From Todiramphus chloris collaris (Eukaryota > Chordata > Aves > Coraciiformes > Alcedinidae), in assembly GCA_025345505.1 (NCBI GenBank), contig JANVCC010000120.1, positions 2,082,221-2,146,220 of the forward strand: DNA of 64,000 nt, written 5' to 3'. This document shows, piece by piece, positions 12,689 to 23,126 of this stretch. Position numbers and translations under genes: made by a program. The notes beneath the pieces are model-generated. The model was given only the letters and a program-made list of their open reading frames with translations. It was not told the DNA's origin and searched no databases. Position 1 is the first letter of the stretch; each line of letters starts with the position of its first letter.

Positions 12689-13388
12689 CATCCAGTTTTG
12701 AGGCATTGAGGTGAAAATTTCTGGTCTTCTCTTTCCAGTAAAGGGGGCTGGAAAGGAGTTTTTTTTCTCTTCATCTCTTGGCTGAGGAGAACAAAGAGGT
12801 TCTGTCAAGGCCCAAGGCTGTGGAGCTGTGGTCCCAGTGTGCAGCTTTGTGGGTGCTCCCCCCCCCCTCCCATAACAGGGTTTTTAACCTCTCTTAAGGT
12901 GAGGGTGACCCCAGGTGTCGTTTGCATCTCCACGTGAATGTTTTGTGTACCCTCTCTGACCACGAGGGTACCCGGGGGGCTCTGCTGAGCTCAAGGCAGC
13001 GTGCAGAATAAACCACCAAGCCCTGAGCAGACCTGTCCTCCCGTCCCCCTCCAGCTCATCCCTCATCAGGAGGTCGAGTCCTGGTTGGAGAGGACATTGC
13101 ACCTTTCCTCAAGGGTCCTCAGGGAAAGGGGAGACTGAGGCAAGGGCTGACAGTGACCGTTCTACCCAGCGGCACCACAGACGTGACACCATCCGTGGCA
13201 CAGAGATGACTTCTCCCACCGGCCCCTCCGCCTGCCCCGAGAGGCTCTTGCCCTTTGGTGTGTCTGGCTGGTGGGGAACTCTGCCTGTCAGCCCAGGGTC
13301 ACGTCCAGGGGAGGGGGGGGCAGCAGAGAAATGTGAGCTGCAGAGAGGTGCCAAGGTCCTCAGAGCCCCAGGGATGGGAGAGGAGCCC

Positions 13389-13492
13389 TTGCCTGTTCCT
13401 GTCCCCTGCCTGTCCCTGTCCTCTGCCTGTCCCCATCCCCTTCGTGTCCCTGTCCCTGTCCCTGTCCCCATCCCCTGCATGTTCCCATCCCC

Positions 13493-13538
<46 letters not shown>

Positions 13539-13958
13539 AGACCCCATCCCCTGCCTGTCCCTGTCCCCTGCCTGTTCCCATCCCCTGCCTGTTCCCATCC
13601 CTTGCCTGTTCCCATCCCCTGCCTGTTCCCATCCGCTGCCTGTTCCCATTCCCTGCCTGTTCCCATCCCCTGCCTGTCCCNNNNNNNNNNNNNNNNNNNN
13701 NNNNNNNNNNNNNNNNNNNNNNNNNNNNNNNNNNNNNNNNNNNNNNNNNNNNNNNNNNNNNNNNNNNNNNNNNNNNNNNNNNNNNNNNNNNNNNNNNNNN
13801 NNNNNNNNNNNNNNNNNNNNNNNNNNNNNNNNNNNNNNNNNNNNNNNNNNNNNNNNNNNNNNNNNNNNNNNNNNNNNNNNNNNNNNNNNNNNNNNNNNNN
13901 NNNNNNNNNNNNNNNNNNNNNNNNNNNNNNNNNNNNNNNNNNNNNNNNNNNNNNNNNN

Positions 13959-14005
<47 letters not shown>

Positions 14006-14075
14006 CATCCCCTGCCTGTTCCCATCCCCTGCCTGTCCCCATCCCCTGCCTGTCCCTGTTCCCAGCCCTGCCAGT
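13389..14075 (+). repeat. CCCTGT / CCCATCCCCTGCCTGTT minisatellite around an assembly gap
   Basis: Arrays of 6-bp CCCTGT units (about 13441-13467, 13497-13538 and 13959-14003) alternate with 17-bp units of the type TGCCTGTTCCCATCCCC. The minus strand is (GGGACA)n, which fits a G-quadruplex pattern. Long open frames across it on both strands are artefacts of the repeat and the N run. Confidence 0.97.
13681..13958. other. Assembly gap (278 N)
   Basis: A run of N inside the tandem repeat. True length and content are unknown. Confidence 0.99.
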
Positions 14076-15599
14076 TCCCACCCCCTGCCCTGTGTTATTT
14101 GCAGTGCTTTTGCAGGCAGGTGAGCTGAAGCATGCGACGGCTTGTCCCTGGTACTGCCACCTGGGCACGTGGCCGTGGCCTCAGCTCCCTGCCCCCCGAC
14201 ACCACCAAAGGTGTCTGCCTTGGCCCATCTCCATCTCCGTGGCCTGGCTATGGAGCACGGGACCATCTTCCCCCAGGCTGGGCAGGGCGATGGCTCCCGG
14301 GGGCTCGGCTGTGCTTGGGTGTCTGCGGGGGAGCTGGAGGCGAGCCGGGGAGCGTGTCAATCCCAAAGTGCCAATTAGCCACGTCCCGCTGCCAGGGGGA
14401 GGTTGAAACAGCCACAGCAGCAGCCCCTGTGCCAAGCGCTCGGAGAAGGGCAGGAAAAATCATCTATTTCAGGTCCTATTTTGAGTCTTCAGGAGGGGAG
14501 CGAGCTCTGAAATGTGCTTTTGTGGAAGGTGAGGAAAGCTCGAGACAGTTTTGCACGTTGAGCTGCAATAGGATTGCGGAGCAGGGCAAATGAAATCAAT
14601 TCTGTAGTGACTGGGGGAGTTCCTGCTGACGAGGGCAGCTCCCACATCCCGGGAAGGGGATGCTGCGTGGAGCTGGGAGGGGGCTGAGACCCACCATGAG
14701 CATCTTGTGGATGGTGGCCTGGGGTCCACGGGCAGCGTGCTGGGGAGGGCGGGATTTTCCCGGGGCTGCCTGCAGCACCATGGGAATCTGCAATCCCGTG
14801 GGAATGAATGAGTCTGGAGCGGTCTGTGGATCCTTTTGGGTGGAAAGAGGTGGGCCTGGCCAGGTAGAGCAGGGAGGTGGAGTAGGGCAGGGGGCAGGAC
14901 TGGGGGTGGAGGTGCCCTGGCTGTCCAAGCCCTGCCCATCCCTGCCCGCCAGCCCGGCTTCACCATCCCATGCAGGTTGCCTCCGTTGCCCACCCTGGAT
15001 TAGCAAGAGGATAAGGATGGAGGACAAGAGGATAAGGATGGAGGACACTGGAGCGTTGTGATTTCTCGTCAGGCTGGGTATCCCAGTGCTCAGGGCTGTG
15101 GCGTGGCACTCTCCCCACTCCTGGGTACCAAGGGGGTCTGTAGGGAACCTCCTGCCCCACTCCTGCATCACTCGATAGCATCATTCCCAGCCCAGAGCTC
15201 CATCAGCTCTGGCCAACCCCGCAGCTGAGGGGTGAAGGGCCACGCTTTGGACATCTGCATCTGCAGCAGGAGCCAAACACGGCGGCCCTCAGGGGTGCTT
15301 AGGGCTTGGGGAGCCCTGTCAGCCCAGGGGAACCCCAGGAAGCCACCTCAAGTACCTGATGCAATCCCAGCTGATGTGGGGCAGAGACTGGCTGGGCTCC
15401 TCCGTGCCTCTTCATCCAACGCTTTACACATAGCAGGAGGTGGGGATTCTTTCTGTGTGTGGGTTTTGGTTTTTTTTTTCACCTCCATCCACTCCAGAGG
15501 CTAAAAGCAGAGTGTGCTGGGAGATGAGGTGTTAGCAACAGTTTACATCGGGAGATTTGCTGGTTTTCATGCCAGCCCTGGCTCGGGGATATTTATCGT
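14076..15599. other. Non-coding sequence, probable SDC3 intron 1
   Basis: No coding exon is seen. The only repeat noticed is an exact two-copy 21-bp duplication at 15005-15046. Confidence 0.5.
15005..15046 (+). repeat. Two exact copies of a 21-bp unit
   Basis: Unit AAGAGGATAAGGATGGAGGA plus C, repeated head to tail without mismatch. Confidence 0.95.
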
Positions 15600-16121
15600 C
15601 CCCCTCTACACTGCACTGATGAGACCACATCTGGAGAATTGTGTTCAGTTCTGGGCTCCCCAGTTCAAGAGGGACAGGGAAATACTGGAGAGAGTCCAAC
15701 AGAGGCTAGGAGGATGCTGAAGTGACTGGGACATCTCTGGTGAGGAAAGGCTGAGAGCCCTGGGGCTGTTCAGCCTGGAGAAGAGAAGCCTGAGAGGGGA
15801 GCTGATGAATGGTCACAAATCTCTGCAGGGTGGGGGGCAAGGAGAAGGGGCCAGGCTCTTGTCAGTGGTGCCCTGAGAGAGGACAAGAGGTAATGGTAGC
15901 AAGGGGAAACATGGGAAGTTCCACCTCAACCTGAGGAAAAGCTTCTTTGGTGTGAGGGTGGCAGAGCCTGTCCCAGGCTGCCCAGAGAGGCTGTGGAGTC
16001 TCCTTCTCTGGAGCCTTTCCAGCCCCCCCTGGCTCTGTTCCTGTGTGGGCTGCCCTGGGTTGGACTCAATGATCTCCAGATCTCCCTTCCAACCCCACCA
16101 TTCTGTGATCCTACGATTCTG
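15600..16121 (+). mobile_element. CR1 retrotransposon 3' fragment with reverse transcriptase C-terminus
   Basis: The first 120 bases translate to [18 protein letters not shown], the conserved C-terminal segment of CR1 ORF2. The 3' non-coding part and CR1 tail follow. Compared with the related copies at 42720 and 50820 it lacks about 20 bases (the TGACCCTGCTCTGGCAGGGG segment) just before its end. Confidence 0.95.
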
Positions 16122-16377
16122 TTGTCCAGTGGGGTAGGATCTGGCACTAATCCTTTGAAGAACTGGGTTAAAAAATGATGGTGGAGACAGAATCACAAGA
16201 AGAAGGAGGAGGAGGAGGGAGAGACTGAAGAGCTGAGCCTGGCCTGGGGTACCTAGACCTGGAGGTTCATTATATTCACTGAGTGATGCCATTAAACCCT
16301 CCCGAGCGTGCCCGTCCCAGCGTGGGCTTTGGGATGCGCCCATGCCCAGCCCAGCTCCTCGCCTTGGCAGCTGAGGA

Positions 16378-16512
16378 TCGATCCCCAGCCAGAATAATTA
16401 CTGCTCCTCGGTAAATGCTAATGATTATTTTACTTGCATAAAATAACCGGCCCATTAAATCAAAAGGCAGCTGTTGTTCAGGGGCTTTAATTAAGCTGAG
16501 GAAGGATGAAGT
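16378..16512. promoter_or_regulatory. Candidate non-coding regulatory element in intron 1
   Basis: AT-rich block in GC-rich surroundings, with TAATTACTG, CTAATGATTATTTTAC and TTTAATTAAG homeodomain-type cores and CAGCTG E-boxes at both ends. Function is inference from motif density only. Confidence 0.3.
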
Positions 16513-16687
16513 TACACGAGGTAAGTGGCTGCTGCGCGCCCGACCTCGCACCACGTCTTGCCAGTGGGATCCCTGCTGGTTGTGTGCAGCAAGATCTCAG
16601 TTTCCACCAGCATCCCACACCCTCTAACTCCAGCCGTGCTGGGGCACTGCCTTCTAGCCCAGGATCCGTGGCTTTGCCGTGGGCATT

Positions 16688-16995
16688 TACAAGAAAGCTG
16701 AGGAGGGACTTTTTCCAAGGGCTTGTAGTGACAGGACAAAGGGTGATGGCTTCAAACTGGATGAGGGCAGATTTAGACTAGATATTAGGGAATTCTTTAC
16801 AGTGAGGGTGGTGAGACACTGGAATGGGTTGCCTGGAGAAGCTGTGGATGCTCCATCACTGGATGTGTTCAGGACCAGGTTGGATAGGGCTCTGAGCAAC
16901 CTGCTCTAGTGGGAGGTGTCCCTGCCCATGGCAGGAGAGTTAGGACAAGATGACCTTTAAGGTCCCTTCCAACCAAAACCAGTCTGTAATTCTAC
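16688..16995 (+). mobile_element. CR1 non-LTR retrotransposon, 3' fragment
   Basis: Begins AAGAAAGCTGAGGAGGGACT, has the CTGGAATGGGTTGCCTGGAG and AGCAACCTGCTCTAGTGGGA segments, and ends in a decayed CAGTCTGTAATTCTACTG tail. It lies 566 bases after the previous CR1 in the same orientation but starts at a different point of the consensus, so it is a separate insertion. Confidence 0.94.
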
Positions 16996-18500
16996 TGTCT
17001 CCATCTCGAGCAGATTTGGTTGTCTCTAGCATCAGTTCTTGGGCAAAACCTTGGCTGGGGCTGACCATGCTGGGACATGGAGCTCTTTTCCCATAGCAGC
17101 AGGTCCTGGTGATGCTGAGCTGCTGTCTGGAGCTGCTTTCCAACAGATTTATTTTTAACTTGCAGCCTTGGATTGAAGAGTGGAAATTCAGTGATTTTTT
17201 TTTTTTTTGTAGTGGGAAAAGAATTGTGGAGTCTTTAAGGTTCAGAAACAATGTTTTCATTCCGACTTTATGTGCGAGTTAATATTATTTCAACTGTTTA
17301 TAGTATCAGTAAATCACGTGCCGGGATGAGTTATTGAGGTTTTCTCTATAAAGCACCAGAAAAAATGCTTTCAAGAGGTGATTAATTGAAAATATCTCAT
17401 GGCAAATATCATAGAAATAATTGATGCTTTTCCTGTGATATGTTCTCAGTTTAAATATGTTTTCCTGGAGAAAACGGCTTTCAGCCCCTGACAGATCTCT
17501 GACCCTGGCTGTGTCCTTCTGAGCTTTCCAGTATGACCAGATTCAGCATCTTCCTTGGAGGACACACCACAGGTCACTGTTACTCTTGCACATTTACATT
17601 GCTCTGTCCTGGCAAGACCAGTGTCCTGCCCACCTCGTCCTCTCTTGTCGTTGCAGGGCTGTGGGGCAGCTGCTGGGAAGGAGGGGGGTGGTTTGGGCTT
17701 CCCAAAGCTGTCTGACTGGGTTGAAAAACAAACAGGGCTTTGGGGCTTTGGCTTTCTGGTTTTGGTGGTTTGCAAGTGGGATGGGCAAGGGATGTGGTAC
17801 AGAGACCTGTGCTTGGCACCAAGGGATGGGGAGGGCTGGGATGACAAGCTGGTCCTCTGCTGGTCTGCACAGCCCCATTCCATTCTCCATGCTGCTTTCA
17901 TACTGATTCAAGCTTCCTTTTTAACTACCCACCTGTTGGGATCTGGAGCAGGCTGGTCCCCTGCATCCTGGGTGATGCTCTCTGCATGTCCCCATCCTTT
18001 CCCCTGCCTTGGTCCCAGAGTTGTGCCAGAGGCTGATGGATGGCCTCGGACATCCATATCATGGGGTAAAATCACCTCCATCCCCAGCTTGTCCTGCCAG
18101 GCAGCAGGAGCTTTCTCATCTCAAACCCCACACATGGTGCTGGGAGCTGCAGCTGGAGCTGGTGGGAGGAGGAGGCATGGTGGGCTCCTTGGGCTGCGCT
18201 TGTTTCCTGGGGTTCACTTCACCTCTGGAGCTGCCCTGCTCTGCTCCTCGTGTGTGCTGCCGATGAGCCTTACACGTGGGGCAGGGAAAGGACTCACCAC
18301 CCAGCTTTGCCCACCCCCCTACCCCCTCCAGCCTGAGCTCTGGGCACAAACCTGACTTAGAAATCACCTAATTTCAGCTCTTTTTGTTTCCGTTCTGATT
18401 TCCTCAAGGAAAAGTTTTGAGTTTCTGGACACAGCCAGGAGGGCTAAAAACATCCACAGCCTCCAATTGCTTCCACCACCCAGACTGGGGGGGGGGGGGG
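16996..18500. other. Non-coding sequence, probable SDC3 intron 1
   Basis: No coding exon is recognised. An AT-rich block at 17245-17475 stands out from the GC-rich surroundings, and a 14-base G-run at 18487-18500 borders the next CR1 fragment. Confidence 0.5.
17245..17475. promoter_or_regulatory. Candidate non-coding regulatory element in intron 1
   Basis: AT-rich 230-bp block with TTAATATTATTTC, ATCACGTGCC (an E-box), GATTAATTGA and ATAATTGATG. It is distinct in composition from both flanks. Confidence 0.3.
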
Positions 18501-18747
18501 AGTAGTGACAGGATGAGGGGTAACGGTTTCAAACTGAAAGAGGGGAGATTTAGATTCGGGATTAGGAAGAAATTCTTTCCTGTGAGGGTGGGGAGAGCCT
18601 GTGCCAGGCTGCCCAGAGAGGTGGTGGCTGCCCCATCCCTGGCACCGTTGCAGGGGAGGTTGCCCGGGGCTCTGAGCACCCTGCTCTAGCTGCAGATGGC
18701 CCTGCTCCCTTCCAACCCAACCCAACCCAACCCATAATTCTATGATG
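18501..18747 (+). mobile_element. CR1 non-LTR retrotransposon, 3' fragment
   Basis: Contains the CR1 segments GTAGTGACAGGATGAGGGGT and CCAGGCTGCCCAGAGAGGTG, and ends ATTCTATGATGA. Near the end CCAAC has expanded into about four tandem copies (18714-18734). A G-run directly precedes it. Confidence 0.93.
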
Positions 18748-19029
18748 ACCCCAGAGCTGCTGGGCTGTAGGGAGATGCTCTGAGCTCTGCAAAGTCCCTT
18801 CAGCCAGCAGATGCCAGGACTCAAGTCGGGATTTCTCCCCCTGCCCAGACCACTCCCCCGAGATCCCTTCTGTGTTTCGGGAGGTGACTCTTCTCCCCCT
18901 CTCCCCCCCTGTAGCCCACCCTGTAAGGCCATTTAATTTGCAGACCCCAGAATCATTTTGGGTGAAGGAGCTGGAGGACACCACCCATCACCCCGCAGCA
19001 GCGATGGATGCGTCGCCATGGAGGAGGTG

Positions 19030-19043
19030 GTTTCCATGGCGAC
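19030..19043 (+). promoter_or_regulatory. RFX X-box-like palindrome
   Basis: GTTTCCATGGCGAC, one mismatch from the RFX consensus GTNNCCATGGNAAC, with a further GTTGCCATGCC half-match 12 bases on. Confidence 0.3.
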
Positions 19044-19578
19044 TGTTGCCATGCCAATGGCTACTGGCAAAAGGCTTGAGAGCATCCTGGGGAGGTTCCC
19101 CAGCCTCTCCCTGCTAAAGATGGATTGATTTATAAGGGTCCCTTCCTCCTGGTGTTGAAGCCAGATGCTCAGCAGAGAATATAAATTTTGCAATGGCAGC
19201 ATATTTTGGGTTTAGTATTTGGGGCAGGTTTGGGGAATTTTAAGACTCTTTGTGAAAGCCCTGCCATGGAGTGGGAACACCCTAAAAAAAAACCCACCAC
19301 CTTAATCCTCCCTGCCTAGGGAAGGAGGAATGTGCAAGCAACAGTGCTCAGGGAGTTTAGGAAGAGCCAAACCAGCTCGTCCCCATCCCCCAGGACATGT
19401 ACAAAGATGCAGGGGGGGCTGTAGGACCATGTTTGCACCATACGTGGAGGTGATGGGCAGGTTCCCTCTGTCTTGGATTCCCCATCTTTTAAGTACCCAA
19501 ATCCTCTGGTGCTCACAGAGGACTGTCTGAGGGATGGGTGGGACCCTTTACCTGAGCTTTACGTTTATTCACTTGTAA

Positions 19579-20180
19579 AATCACAGAATCCCAGACTGGT
19601 GGGGGCTGGCAGGGAGCTGTGGAGATGCTCTGGTGCCACCCCCCTGCTCCATCCAGCAGGGGCACCCAGAGCAGGGGCCCAGCAGCGCAGGGTCCAGCCG
19701 GGGTGGGAATCTCTCCAGAGAAGGAGACTCCACAGCCTCTCTGGGCAGCCTGGCACAGCCTCCCACACCCTCACAACAAAGAACTTTCTCCTCCTGCTCA
19801 GATGGAACCTCCTGGGTTCCAGTTTGTGTCCATTGCCCCTTGTCCTGTCCCTGGGCACCACTGAGCAGAGTCTGTGCCCATCCTCTCGCCCCCCGGGGCC
19901 CTTTATCTCTTGCTCAGCATTGCTCAGCTCCCCTCTCAGGCTGCTCTTCTCCAGCTGCACAGCCCCAGGGCTCTCAGCCTTTCCCCAGCACAGAGATGCT
20001 CCAGCCCCTCAGCAGCTTCCCAGCCTCCACTGGACTCTCTCCAGGTGCTCCTTGTCTCTTTTGAACTGGGGAGCCCAGAACTGGACACATTACTCCAGAC
20101 GGGGCCTCACCAGGGCAGACTAGAGGGGGAGAAGAACTTTCCTTATCCTGCTGGCCACGCTCCAAATGGTATCACCCACC
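19579..20180 (-). mobile_element. CR1 non-LTR retrotransposon, 3' fragment of about 600 bp
   Basis: On the minus strand it runs from the end of ORF2 (GTTCTGGGCTCCCCAGTTCA) to a decayed tail. It carries a distinctive insert near its 3' end (GCCCCTGCTCTGGGTGCCCC) shared only with the element at 61723-62310. The two copies differ at scattered positions. Confidence 0.94.
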
Positions 20181-21241
20181 TTGATAAAGGGAGAGAAGAG
20201 GGAAGGCTGGGGCATCTGCTGCACTGGGGTGGGTGGGGGTGTGTGTGGATGATGGAGACAGACTGAATCCTGTCTAATCTCCCTGCTCAGCTCTGATGGT
20301 GCCAGGCCAAAAGGGCCTGAGCTCTGGCTCGCTTTCCAAGGCTCTTTGTGCAGGGTTTGGGTGTGATTTGTGCTGCCCTTGCCCCTTGCTTGCCCTTCCT
20401 GCCCGGCCCAGCCAAGCTGTGGAGTGAAGGGGCAGCGAGCGGCCGGGTTGGAGGCATCACCCGCTGATCTTGCTCAGCCCTTTGGCTGCTGTGAGAGAAA
20501 ACCAGTCCTCTGGGGTTGAGCAGGGGGATGTTTTTCTTATCCAAGCTCAGTGTGGTGGCCACGTCACCTCCAGAGCTGCTGACATCCAAATCCTTTGGGT
20601 CTGGCCGTTATTTTGGGTCCATTAGAGCACTGGGGGAATCTTTATTGAAATGTGACTTCCTGGCCCTGCCCTATGGAGCCTGCTTTGCACCAGGGCTTGT
20701 TTTTAGAGCAGCAGACCTGTGACTTTTCTAGATATTAAAGAAGTGGGAGGAGGAACAGAAAGGCCTAAATGTGTCCTGTGAGATGCTGGCTCTCCATGGG
20801 ACCATGCTCAGGACTGTCCTGCAGAAAGGGAAACCTCTCATGTCACATCCCCATGGCTCAGCCCATGAGCCAGTTGCTGCCACACCAGCTCTGGGAACAG
20901 CCTGGGCGAGGACCTGGTTCTGGCATCATGCAGACCTCAATCACCTTTCTGTTCTGTTTTGCCTCCCATGGACTCGGACATCACCAAAGGTGATGCAGCC
21001 TGCTGGGCCCAGCTGGTGTCTCGGGCCCCAGTGCCTCCAAACAGCTTTGTCCTGAGCCCTGGTTTAATTTCCTTAATGAAGTCCAGACAGGGGAAGCAGG
21101 GCTGAGCTGGTTAGAGGAACCCCCTGCCAAGAGCCATTAGCTGGCAACGTGTAATTGCACGATGGGAGCTGCTGGCCCTTGGCTCGAGCGGGCTAATCAG
21201 GGGCCCTTGGCATCCCAGGGAGATGTGGGACATCCCGGGGT

Positions 21242-21261
21242 GGGGGGGGGGGGGGGGGGGG
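21242..21261 (+). repeat. 20-base G-run
   Basis: An uninterrupted run of G. Length may be unreliable in the assembly. Confidence 0.95.
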
Positions 21262-23083
21262 ACAAGGGACAATGTGGCCATCATGAGCATCATTCTGGGG
21301 TTTCCTCTCTGCCTGGAGGAACCTCTTCCTGCCTGGCCCAGCTTTGCACGGGTTGCCTGGAGAGGGCTGCACGGAGAAGACTGATGACTGCTGTGACTCC
21401 CAACCCTGGGCAGGCACTAAATTCGTGCTCTGGAAAACCCTCCTTTTGGGATTGCAGCCCCATCCCTCCTGCAGCAGAGTCAGGACAGACCCTGACATAA
21501 TCCCCAGGGACCAGGGGCTGGGAGAGCTGGATCCAGCACGCCCATGGGGTTCTGCCAGTGGGCTCCCTCCAGCCCTGCTCTGACCGCCTGGACCTGGGTG
21601 ACATTTCTCTTTTGGGACAAATCCACCTTTGCTGCGATGGAGGCTGGGACGGATGGGGAGGCAGCCACAGGTCAGGAGGTGGGTGCTGCTGTCCTGTGTG
21701 ATTTCTGATTTCCCAGGCTGGCAAAATGCTCGTTCCTCTCCCCTTCACCCCAGCCATGCAAGGGGGAGGCAGGGGGGGCCGTGGGTGACCGTGGGGCTCG
21801 GTGCACGCGGAGCATTAACGATCTAAGCAGCAGTAAATCCAAATAAACACCGACTGTTCCCAAGATTTATTGCATGAGCCTGACCTAATACCATCAGAGC
21901 TGCAGCTGGGGCAGCCTGGCCAGGAGGAGGTTTTTGTTGGTACCTCGGGAGTGGAGCAACATTGGGGTGTTGTTTTTTGGGGGGGGGGAACAGCCGTGTC
22001 TCAAACAACCCCCTCTGCACTGGGAACATCTGGAGATATTTCCCAAGTCTTTATCAATAAATCTTTGTGCAGCTTGCTGGGCTGGGGCTGTGCTCACTCC
22101 AGTCAGGGCCTCCCCCCTGACTCCTTTGCATGCCTGGTCCTTGGCTGCGTGGTTATTCAGGGTTTGTGTTGGGCAGATGCAATCCGAGGATGAAGGATGC
22201 TGGAGAGAAGCAAAGGGTTGCCCAGCATCCTTTCCTACTTGCCATGGTATCACCAGCTCCCCTTTCACACAGGAGAAGCTCGGGAGCAGCCTCTAGAGAC
22301 TTGTGGACAAGTGAAAGAAGGGAAACCTGCTCCATCCTGAGGTCCCAGTTCATCTCCCCTGATCAGCAGGAATGCTGCAGCTCCTTGAACACTGCAGTGC
22401 CACAGCAGCCTGGGGCCTGGTCCTATGGGAGCTGCTATTGCATGAGCTGGGATGGCCAGGCAGCAGCTGGAGCTGTGCCATGGGGCTGCCCAAGTCCCTC
22501 CTTGGTATAAACCCCACTGCTCTCTGATGATCCTCTGGAAGCCCCTTAGGGCAAAACCTGGCTGAGAACATCTCTGGCAGGCACGGGGAAGGCGTCTCTC
22601 ACATCGGGGGAGTTGTCTCTAGAGAGTGAGTTTTGGCCCCACGAGGTTGCTGTGAAGTTGTGAAGTTGCTCCTGCTGCCATCAGCAGCTCCAGGAGATAG
22701 GTCCCTGTGGGGCTGTGGCACAGATCCTGCTCCCTCCTCCTGGAGATGCTTGCACAGGGTAGGGGGGTGCAGATCTGGGGAGGAGGCAGACCCAGAGGAA
22801 AGGCTCCCAGCTCCAACCATCTGGATCGTGCTGCAGGTTGGAGCACAGCATCAGTCAGTGACCCAGGGAGGATGCTGGAGCTGAGCACTGGTGCCTGGAA
22901 CTCTTCCCTGGCCATGTCCCGAGCAGGGGATGCTGGGCTCAGTTCCTGCCTGAGCAAAATGCTTTTGGGTTTGGGGCTGGAAAATTCTCACCAGCATCTA
23001 CTCCTTTAACCTCACTGCAGTGCTCCAGGTTCTCCTGGACAATGCAGGACATGCACTGGTTCTCCTGAGCCTCTCTGCCCTGT

Positions 23084-23126
23084 GGGATGGATGGATGGAT
23101 GGATGGATGGATGGATGGATGGATGG
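23084..23126 (+). repeat. (GGAT)n microsatellite
   Basis: About ten perfect GGAT units. Confidence 0.97.

Larger units (their letters stand above)
5931..13380. other. Non-coding sequence, probable SDC3 intron 1
   Basis: No coding exon is recognised. It holds an ancient retroposon-like tail (8205-8320), simple repeats (8368-8384 A-run, 9173-9199 GCACCCA units, 10563-10574 G-run, 12657-12688 TTTTG) and an AT-rich block near 9995-10170. Otherwise the sequence looks unique. Confidence 0.5.

Noticed and set aside
13109..14406. Long open frames on both strands (up to 385 codons) across the tandem repeat
   Set aside because: They consist of repeat-encoded dipeptide-like runs and the N gap, with no domain; all frames stay open because the 6-bp unit lacks stops.
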